A DNA stretch of 64,000 nucleotides. Source: Rugalucina vietnamica. Lineage: Eukaryota > Mollusca > Bivalvia > Lucinida > Lucinidae. Position 1 is the stretch's first letter; every line of letters begins with the position of its first letter. The stretch covers positions 23,908,488-23,972,487 of the forward strand of contig OZ024871.1 of NCBI GenBank assembly GCA_964017185.1, given 5' to 3'. Of the stretch, positions 46,501 to 57,700 are shown one piece after another. Position numbers and translations under genes: made by a program. Below the pieces are notes generated by a model. That model was given only the letters and a program-made list of their open reading frames with translations. It searched no databases and was not told the DNA's origin.

Positions 46501-49500
46501 GACCATTGGTCCTCTTGTTCACGTTGTTACTATGACACATTTTTTCCAATATTCTTCCACATCAGGAAAACATGTCAGTGTAAGGTATACCCCCCTTCAT
46601 ACCCCACTTTTATATATACCTATTTTTCTTATTTTTGCTCCAAAACATAGATTGTGGGTACTCGTTAGAACCGCCTCGCCGAGTGTACCCACAATCTATG
46701 TTTTGGGCAAAAATATTAAGAATATCAAACTTTTTCTGATGAAATTTTCAATTTTTTGGGCTGAAAAAAGCTGTGTATCAATGGGCAAGTTTTCATAATG
46801 CAGGCATATGGGTCTGGGTGCCTCCCTAGTGGTTTGTCCAGCAACTGTGATGCACCAGTGGGTCAAAGAGTTTCACACTTGGTGGCCGCCATTTAGAGTG
46901 GCGATACTTCATTCCTCAGGGACTTACACTGGCAAAGAGGTAGGTGGCTTACTTCATGTAAGCCGCGTCATGAGAAAACCAACAATGTGGTTTCCGAACA
47001 GGTCCGACACGAACCAGTCTGTGCAGTCACAGAAGATGGCTGGAAGCTTCAAATTTGTGATTTTGAAAGAAGAGGAATTGTATTATCCATGTAGCAAAAA
47101 CAAAGGCGCTGATCAACTTCGCAGTTACTGTGAAGCTGATCTGCGCCTTTGTTTTTGCATATGCAAAATGTTTGTTTTCTCATGACACAGCTCATAAATT
47201 GTTTGGAGATTGTCTAAAATAGATGAAATTTAGCTCCAGGGAGGGACATAATAAAATGCATGAGGATAGGAATAAATACTGGTAGAATAACTGGCCCTCT
47301 CTTGAGAAGAATTAGGTCTATATAACAGTAATGTAGTTTTAATAATGTGACCTTTCGTGATTCAATGATAAATAGTTAAACTTTTCATGCGTTCATTTCT
47401 GTTTTCCGCCTGATATTTTTTGATGGGGATTTTAAATTCATAAGTTTAAGTTATTGGACCATCTTTTCTAACTTTACAGAAGGAGCTTGTGCGTCACATA
47501 GTGAAGAATAGTGGTATACTTGTGACATCGTATAACACCCTAGTGTTACAGCAGGAGATTATACTGGCTTACAACTGGCACTATGTCGTACTGGACGAGG
47601 GACATAAAATAAGAAATCCTGATGTACAGGCCACGCTGGTAGCCAAACAGGTTGGTGCTTCTCTGTCAACCTCTTTTAGATTTATGTCAGACTTGCACTG
47701 TTAATCAGCCCTTGGCTAATCAATAATATGGACAGCCGAGTATTTGTATAAATCCAGTGTCTTATTCGAAAAAAGAAGTCTTGTTACTTGCAGTTTTAGT
47801 CTGCTATGCTGACAGAATTATGCTTATTTAAGATATTTTGAGAAATGTTTTAGTTGTGAAGTTCATGTACTTTGACAAGCATAAATATAATAAATTATTA
47901 AGTAGCTTCATTATTAAATGTGTAACTACACAGATGATCAGCACCTTTATTTTCTGCGCTTGGTTATATGCTTTATACTTTAAAAATATCTTTGCAAATT
48001 CTCTTTGCATGTAGCTCAGATAATTTAACACATCATTTCAGTTCCGTACACCTCATCGGATTATCCTGTCTGGTTCCCCTATCCAGAATAACCTGAGAGA
48101 GTTATGGTCCTTGATGGATTTTGTATTCCCTGGGAAGCTGGGTACCTTGCCAGACTTCATGCAACATTTCGCAGTGCCAATTCTGCAGGGAGGTTACGCT
48201 AATGCTAGTCCAACACAGGTACTGAGTTTAGATACTAAATGTTTCTTGCCTTAGTCTGCTGTCTTCTCCCTTGACTTACTGAATGAATGCTCATTGTTTA
48301 AGAAATCATTATAAACAATAACGTGGCATGAGCAGAAACACCAGGAATTCTAACAAGTCTGATTGGTTTACTATCCCTGTGCACTTCATATACAAGGGAC
48401 TTTTGTAATGTATAAAGCTAAAACTTCACCCTGTGTGATACTGTGGTTGGTCTTTTGTTGTGCATATGTATCATATTACACCTTAACCCCTTTATAATAG
48501 TGTTCATTACAGCACTGTTTTGGGTATAACACAGACCATCTGGAGCCCAAATAATCATTTTGGAGTAGTTTTCCTATGTACCTAAACATTACATCATTTT
48601 TCTCTCGTTATAACAGTTTGAATAGTTATTAAACAGGGAAATGAAGTTGGACCACAACAATAGTATTATAAAGAGGTTGTGTTATTGTTTTGTGATTAGA
48701 CTGTAAGGTTTACCCAAATGATCTAAGAATCACATATTTGGAGCTCATTGTTCATATTAGCCTTTATGTCAATGCTGCTATGGTTTCAGGTACAGACAGC
48801 CTATAAGTGTGCCTGTGTGTTGAGAGATACAATCAATCCGTACCTGTTGCGGAGAATGAAAGCTGATGTGAAGACAAACCTGAATCTACCTGCAAAAAAT
48901 GAACAGGTATGTTAGTGCAAAGTCTTTGTAAACAGGGGGCATATTCTTTGAAAATGGTGGATCCTAACCAACATTTTTAGCCAAGAGGCTCAAAAGTACT
49001 TTTTAGCCAAGAGGCTTAAAAGTACTCAGAGAATTAAAAGTTCCATTAATTCAAACAGGGCTGCATATGTATGTACATATTTCATTATTCAGGCGCTTTG
49101 TTATTATACATGCATGAACTTGAACAGCCAATGTACTAAAGCCGTCTGTATTCCAGGTGTTGTTTTGTCGTCTGACACAAGAGCAGAGGGAGGTCTACCA
49201 AGAATATCTGGACTCCAGAGAGTGTCAGGCAATACTCAGTAGAAAACTAATGGTAAAAACTGGAAAAAGTCTTAAATTTGGCGACATTTTTCTGTATTTA
49301 AATTACTGTCAGTATCATACATGGTAGATTTTCTGTTAAGAAATATGCTCAAAATGTGCATTTTGGTGAGGGATTGCACTGTTTTCTAAGGCAAGTCTGT
49401 ACAAAAATACATATTCAGTATAGGTAAGATTTCATGTACATATGAAGATCTGTCTGAATTCACCATGGGGCAATACTTTTGCAAAATGGAGTCAAGCTTC

Positions 49501-51748
49501 AGTTTATAATTGCAGACTCTAGGTTTCATATCATCATTTGAAGCAGTATTACAGACATGTTCTCAATAAAATGAGCTGTGACATGAGAAAACCTGTCTTC
49601 TGGTTTCCGACCAGGTCTGACACCAACTGGCCTATGTACATACAGAAGATGGCTAAAAGCTTGAAATTTTGGATTTAGGGAGAAGGGGAAATGTACTATC
49701 TGTGTAGTGAAAACAAAGGCACTGATCAGCTGTGCAGTTACTGCACAGCTGATCTGCGCCTTTGTTTTCGCATAGGCAAAAATCTGGTTTTCTGATGACG
49801 TGGCTCAAATGTCAAATGGTAAACATATTAAGTAGCATGTTTGAATAAAGTGAGCCTCGTCATGAGAAAACCAGATTTTTGCCTATGCGAAAACAAAGGC
49901 GCAGATCAGCGCCTTTGTTTTCGCTATATGGATAGTACAATCTCTCTTCTTCTTTAATCCGAAATTTCAAGCTCCTAGCCTGCTTCTGAGACTGTACAGG
50001 TCGGTTTGTGTCAGACTTGGTCGGAAACCCTGAAGATCGGTTTTCTCGCATCGCAGCTCAAGTGTTCAAGTGTTTTATTCCCCAGATATTTACCGGTCTC
50101 ATCACCCTGCGTAAGATCTGTAACCACCCAGACCTGTCCACTGGGGGACCCAGGGTGTTCAGAGGGGAGAAGACCGACAATGACCCCACCCTGGAGTATG
50201 GATTCTGGAAGAGGGCGGGAAAAATGATTGTGGTTGATGCCTTGCTGAAACTGTGGAAGAAGCAGGGCCACAGAGCTCTCATTTTCACACAGAGTAAACA
50301 GGTATAGGTGTTGAATGTTCCATCATGTTAGAAATTGTCAAAAGTTGGCTTCAGATACATGTAGTTTTATGTATGTTATTTATGTTATTTATTTTCAACA
50401 TACTGGAATACTCATATGACAAGCCTCGGCATCTTAACAATTTAGATTTATGTTTACTTCTGCAGTACAATCACTGTCAGAGTAGCCAGGATGTATGCAG
50501 TGTTTCTGTATATTGTTAAGCTAATAAACTGGGCAAACAGTTCATCCTAACACTGGGAAAAGTTTAATTTTAAAACTTTGATAATTGATGTGATTTTCCC
50601 AATTTTTAGCTCACCTGAGCCGAAGGCTCACAAGATGAGCTTATAGGATGGCCATGCTCCGGCGTCCATCCACAATTTCAAAGATCTTCTCCTCTGAAAC
50701 CGCTTGGCCAATCATAGCCAAACTTCATGTGGAGCATCCTTAGGAAGGGGGAACGAAAGTTTATATAAATGGTCCAGGTCACATGACCAAGATGGCCGCC
50801 ATGGCTATAAATAGCAAAAACCTTTAAAAATCTTCTTCTGCAGAACCAGTGGGCCGATTTCCACGAAACTTGGTATGTAGCATCGGGGACGCGGGCTCAT
50901 CGTAGTTTATATAAATCATGACCCTAGGATGACCTTGACCTATTTTACGGCAAGGTCAACTTAGGTCGCCAATGCATTTGAATGGGAAAAATGGTAAAAT
51001 GCTATTTAATGGGTAAAACTTACTGGGAATAGGCAAGTGGACAGAAGATTAATGTTAATGGAAAATTTTAGCCCCTGGGGGGTTGTCTGCCCCTGCCCCG
51101 GGGCTATATACATGTATGTTTTCATAATAATGAAACATCTTCTCCCCTGAAACCGCTTGGCCAATCAAAGCCAAACTTCATATGGAGCATCCTTCGGAAG
51201 GGGGTAAGAAAGTTTATATAAATGGTCAAGGTCACATGACCAAGATGGCTGCCATGGCTATAAATAGAAAAAACCTTTAAAAATATTCTCCAGATCCAGA
51301 AGGCCAATGATTTTGAAACTTGGTGTGAAGCATCAGTGACTGGAGCTCTACAAAGTTTATATAAATCATGACCCTGGGATGACCTTGACCTATTTTACGG
51401 CAAGGTCAACTTGGTTCTCCTATGCATTGGAATGGGAAAAGATAGGAAAATGTAATTAAATGGCAAACAACTTGCTAGAAATGAGCAAATGGACAAAATA
51501 TTAATATATCTTAATAAACTTATGCACTGTTCTATTTCTTGCAGGTACTAGACCGACTCTGCCTCAAAGACATACGTGTAATTTATGTATATAATTTGTA
51601 AACTCGAGTGTTATGTAGAAAAAAAAAAAAAAAAAAAAAATCTGCGTACAACTGACCGACAAACAGTGATATATTACTCAACAATGCACACACTACTAGC
51701 AGTACAGCTGATCTATTTCGATTCTAACACACAATAAACGGAAAAAAT

Positions 51749-51780
<32 letters not shown>

Positions 51781-54700
51781 CAAATGGACAGAAGATTTAT
51801 GTTTAAGAAAATATTTTGGGCCCAGGGGGTTGTCTGCCCCTGTCCCGGGGCTATATACATGTATATGACCATAATATTGAAACATGATCTTCTTCTCTGA
51901 AACCGCTAGGCCAGTCAAAGCCAAACTTTTTGTGGAGTATCCTTAGGAAGAGGGAATGTAAGTTTGTATAAATGGTCAAGGTCACATGACCAAGATGGCC
52001 GCCATGGCTATAAATAGCAAAAATTTTTAAAAATCTTCTTCTTCAGAACCAGAAGGCCTATGACTTTGAAACTTGGTATGAAGCATCTGGGAATGGAGCT
52101 CTACAAAGTTTATATAAATCATGACCCTGGGATGACCCTGACCTATTTTACGGCAAGGTCAACATAGGTCGCCCATGCATTTGAATGGGAAAAAATAGGA
52201 AAATGTCATGTGATGGCAGAAAACTTGCTAGGAATGAGCAAATGGACAGAAGATTTATGCTTATGAAAATATTTTAGGCCCAGGGGTTGTCTGCCCCTGC
52301 CCCGGAGCTATATACATGTAGATGACCATAATATTCAAAAAGCTTTTTCTCAGAAACTGCTTAGCCAATCAAAGCCAAACTTTATGTGGAGCATCCTTAG
52401 GAAGAGGAAATGAAAGTTTAAATAAATGGTCAAGGTCACATGACCAAGATGGCCGCCATGGCTATAAATAGCAAAAATTTTTAAAAATCTTCTTCTTCAG
52501 AACCAGGAGGCCTATGATTTTGAAACTTGGCATGAAGCATTAAGGAACGGAGGTCTACAAAATTTGTATAAATCATGACACTGGGATGACCTTGACCTAT
52601 TTCATGGCAATGTCAACTTAGATGGCCCATGCATTTGAATGGAGAAAATTGTTAAAATGTCATTTGAAGGACAAAACTTGCAGTTAATTGGCAAATGGAC
52701 TGAATTTTTATGATTTGAAAAAGACATTGACTCCAGGAGTTATTCTGACCCTGCCCTAGGGTTATATACATGCATTGTACCATTCAAGCCTAACAAGTTT
52801 ATTGGTACATGTATATATCGCAAGTCTCAGGTGAGCGTTTACAGGACCATTGGTCCTCTGGTTTTTTCATGGACTTATGTTTGAACTCTTTGTGTTAAAT
52901 TTTAGATGTTAGATATAATGGAAGCGTATGTACAAGAGAAGGGGTACAGTTATGTCAGAATGGATGGTGGAACAAGTATATCAGCCAGACAGCCACTGGT
53001 ACAGAAATACAACACTGTAAGTAGACATTTTTGCTGTGATAAACATTTTCTGACTCTTGGGTATAGGAAAAGTCCATCAGTAGCACATAGCCTAATCAGT
53101 GCTTTTGTTTTAGCATGCTGAAAGTACTTTAAACAATTTATTTTCGAGTGATTTATTTTTGTCAAGAATGTACAGTTCGCAAAAATAAAAATTGCCAAAA
53201 AATTGAGTCTATTTTTTATATACTGTGTATTATTCTTGAATTGGCCAGTTTTTCGGTACATGAAAATAAACCGCCGCAGAAGTATGCATGGACTCTGAGA
53301 CAGGAGTTAGATAACAGTATATTCTCTAGATTCTGAATCTGAAACTGTGCTGCTTGGTTTCACCCGATGAAACAATACCTAAAAGTAGATGCACTCCAGT
53401 TTTGAAGTATAAAGAAAGAGTTTTACGCTCATAATATTTATTTTTTATTCATAGAATGACAGTATCTATCTGTTCCTGTTAACAACTCGTGTTGGGGGTC
53501 TGGGTATCAACCTTGTTGGTGCAAACAGAATAATCATCTATGACCCCGATTGGAACCCCAGCACTGACACACAGGCTAGAGAGAGAGCTTGGCGGATTGG
53601 TCAGAAACGTCAGGTGACCATCTACAGGCTGCTAACAACAGGCACCATAGAGGAGAAAATTTATCACAGGTGATGTGTGCTTCATATTTGAATTGATCAT
53701 AACTTTATTAATAGAAAGTTAATTATTAATAGAAAGTTAAAAGAAGAAAAAAAATGGATTTGCTGGTTGCTAAGACACATTAGGCAAGCATTTACAGGCT
53801 CTTTAAGTACCCATATAGAAGAGAAAGGTTAGTTTTTGTTGTTGTTGTTTTCAATGATAAGGCCTGCTAGGAATAATGAGAACCCATATCTTCCTTGAGG
53901 CTTAAGGAGAATTATACTTGTTGTCACATAGATAATTTGCAGGACTAAACCAACACAGAACAAATGCTTACAACAAGTTTGATTACTATGTTGACCAAAC
54001 TTATCCATTATTTATCATATGTTTACTACAAAATATGTTCTTTTTGCATATGCGATACAGACAAGAGTTACGTTCACATATCGCGGCACAGTATCTCGAA
54101 AGCCGTATCCGTTCAAAAATTGATAAAACCCATATCACTCCCTTGGGAGAAAAAGCCATATCACCAAATGATTGGCTCACATACCCACGTGACCCATATC
54201 ATCCCTAGGGAGAAAAAGCCGTATCACCAAATGATTGGCTAATAAAATTATATTCGGAGCACCTGGCTCCTATTGTATTGAGTTCATTAGGTAGTGTAAC
54301 GCAGGCATTTTAGATTTGTTTGGATTGTGGTTTTATGTCACAGGCAACAGTATTTTGTCATGTCGAGACGAATTTTCGATTTGTGCTAATGTGAAATAAT
54401 ATGCGCTCTACTGCACGCTTTGGCGGTATGTCAAAATAAATAAATCAAATCAAATCAAATCAAATCAAATCAAATCAAATCAAATAAATAAAACAAAGAA
54501 AGGGAAAAATGGTCATGAATTAAAATATATGATAAAAAGATTACGATATGACAATTTTCATATCGTACCCACGTATCAACCCTCGAATCCCGTATCAGCC
54601 CTCGACTCTCGCATCAGCCCTCGGGCTGATACGAGAGTCTCGGGCTGATACGGGATTCTCGGGTTGATACGAGGTACGATATGAAAATTGTCATATGATA

Positions 54701-57700
54701 ATCTCTATTTATCAATTGTACATATCATGCCCACTTATTTTGTAGACAAATTTTCAAGCAGTTCCTCACTAACCGAGTCCTGAAGGACCCCAAACAAAGG
54801 CGACTCTTTAAGACCAACGATATGTACGAGTTGTTCAGTCTTGGCCTCAGTGATGACAAGCGAGAGACAGAAACGGCGGCCATCTTTGCTGGGACTGGTT
54901 CCAATGTCTCTGTGGACATGAAGAGGATCAATAGATTTGACAGGTATGTATGAGCCTCGATGCGAGAAAATCGGTGTTCGGGCCTCGGGGTTTCCGCCCT
55001 GGTATGACACAGCACTGAATTGAAACCTTTAGCAAGACACATTACTAAACTCCCGATAGTACTGGTTATTACTTATAAAACAGTAGCTCTGTCCCAACAT
55101 AACAGAAAAATTGTTGACTGGCATGTTCAATAAAAATTCTATATTCGCTTAAGATTTCTCATATTGACTTCTTCCCTGCAGAATGAAAGCAGAGAAGAAG
55201 AAGCCGGAAACTGAAGAAGAGGAAGAAGAAGAAGAAAGGAAAGATGCCGAACTCAACTTTGACGATGAAGAAATACAAAGAATGCGTGAAATGGCTCGGA
55301 AACTGAGTCAGAAAATAGGCCAGGGACTACTTTCCTCCAAGGATAAGGAACAGAAATCCAGTGGTGATTCAGGATCTGATAGTAAGCCGGGAACTGGGAA
55401 GTCGGACAGTGAAATGAAAATGAACAGAAGCAAAACTGAATCAGGGAGTAAGAGTGATCCAGGGAATAGAACAGAATCCAGGGACAAATCTGACTCAAGG
55501 AAAAAGTTGCATTCAGGAAAGGATGATTTACATAGTAGGACATTTGAAAGTTCAGGTTCACAGACTAGTAAAACAGATAAAGAATCATCAGAGCAGATCT
55601 CAAGGAAAAGCAGTAGTTGTGATATTGTGAAAAGAGAAAAGACTCGGTCTCCGTCCATGGTTGAAAGCCAGTCTTCTAAGTCACTCAGTGGGTCAGAAAA
55701 GCGACGGAGGAGCAGCGATGATCATGACAGAGACAGGAGACATAAGAAGAAAAAACACAAGAGAAAAGATGCCAGTATGTATTGTTTCTTTGATTGAATT
55801 GGAGCGTAACTTCTGCTGTAATCATCTGAGGTCATGTCAGAGAGTTGCTCTTACCAAACCATACCACTGGCAAACTTCCTAATTTCCCAAAAGTAGAATA
55901 CCATTACTTTGTATATGTATTTTCTGTCACCATCACCTGAGAAGTGCTATTCTTGAGTCAGCCAAAATATTTTCATGACATTGAGAAAGAAATATATCAG
56001 ACATCAGGGTTCATCTTTAATTTGCTTCCATATGACTGACTGTGTGTCCAAGTTCGCATCTCTTGTGAGAGCTAGGGACTAATTTCCCTCCTGGCGCACC
56101 CCCTAGTGAGATATTGTCAATTTGGCGTGTCACCAGTAAACCATTTAGATTCAGATTCAGATATGAATCAAACAAGCAGACCACATACCACACCAGGTTT
56201 ATACTTTTGTTGAATTTGAGCCACCGCATCAGAAAGCCAACAATTTGCATATGCCAAATCAAATGCGCAGATCAGCTGTGCAGTAAATGCACAGCTGAGC
56301 AGGGCCTTTGTTTTTGCTCCATAGATAGTATGATATCTCTTCTTTCTAAATATGAAATTTCAAGCTTCTGGCTATTTCTATGGCTGTACAGCCTGGTTTC
56401 TGTTGGACCTGGTCTGAAACCCAGATTGTTTGTTTTCTTGGGCACAGACTCAATTTTATAACTATAAAATCTGTATCTTTCTGTTTAGCAATAGCTTTCT
56501 AGTGGCGAAGCTAAAATAGCATAATATTTCAGAATTTGAAGGCGAGCGTATTCCACACCTCGACAAACTCAGAGATTACAAACTAGCTAAGAAAGAGGAG
56601 GCAAAGGAGAAGAAAGAACAACAAATGCAGGATGATTATGTTCTACACAGACTCTTCAAGAAAACAGGTACAGTATAACTGAGGTAGAATAGGATTTTCC
56701 AAGCAGTGCAGTGGCTTAGACATCTGAGTAAGAAAAGTTAGGTTGTAACCTGCCACAGCAGTGCTATGTCTTCAAACTTTGGGAGGATGCTTTACTCCCA
56801 GTAGTACTGCATGTAAAAATCAAACTAAACCAATGTCAAATTTGCCAAGCAAATGATAACTGATGTTTTCACAGGTATCCAGGGTGCACTGAAGCATGAC
56901 AAGATAATGGAACCTGGCAACCAAGATTATGTCATAGTTGAGAAAGAGGCTGAGAAGGTTGCTAGGGAAGCCAGTGCTGCTCTGAAGAGGTCAAGGACAC
57001 TCTGTCTCCCGGCAACTGCAGGAGTACCAACCTGGACCGGACAACATGGATCCACAAAAAAGTAAGAATAGTTTATTGACTTAAAGTCATCTGTCTAGCT
57101 CATCATGTTTTAGACTCTTGTATGCTGTTTTAATAAAACAAAAAAAAATATGTACAAATTGCTTTCATCAAAATTGCCTTGGTAGCTGGAAATACAGATT
57201 GTCTGTTTTGATTGATGACAACACCCTATAATCATTTGGATGAGTATGTCCTTGCTATAACTGTAAAAGCTGTTTTGTTTATCCTTGCAGTAACTGTAAA
57301 AGCTGTTTGGTTTATCCTTGCGGTAACAGTAAAAGCTGTTTTGTTTGTCCTTGGGGTAACTGTAAAAGCTGTTTTATTTGTTCTTTGGGGTAACTGTAAA
57401 AGCTGTTTTGTTTGTCCTTGCAGTAACTGTAAAAGCTGTTTTGTTTGTCCTTGCAGTAACTGTAAAAGCTGTTTTATTTGTCCTTGCAGTAACTGTAAAA
57501 GCTGTTTTGTTTGTCCTTGCAGTAACTGTAAAAGCTGTTTTATTTGTCCTTGCAGTAACTGTAAAAGCTGTTTAGTTTGTCCTTGCGGTAACAGTAACAG
57601 CTGTTTAGTTTGTCCTTACGGTAACTGTAAAAGTTGTTTTCTATGTTAATCTCTTATTTATGACCACTTATTTACAGTATGACCACTTTATTTCCAGACC

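Larger units (their letters stand above)
50607..52862 (+). repeat. AGCTCACC-family repeat, complete, with poly-A insertion
   Basis: The head is tagctcacctgagccgaagg and the tail ctcaggtgagcgtttacagg ... tggtcctctgg. Four ~450-bp units carry catgaccaagatggccgcca and gatgaccttgacctatttta. It is interrupted around 51500-51780 by a poly-A-bearing insertion. It fills ERCC6 intron 14. Confidence 0.85.

Noticed and set aside
53075..53125. Further PAL copy near cctaatcagtgcttttgtttt
   Set aside because: Only a short core-like match with no arms or ends. Not counted.
57247..57648. CRISPR-like array
   Set aside because: Units are contiguous with no variable spacers, and the context is a eukaryotic intron.
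57212..57649. Open frame of repeated [11 protein letters not shown] / [11 protein letters not shown] units, like a Cys-rich or membrane protein
   Set aside because: It is a 33-bp minisatellite inside an ERCC6 intron. The frame is open only because 33 is divisible by three.
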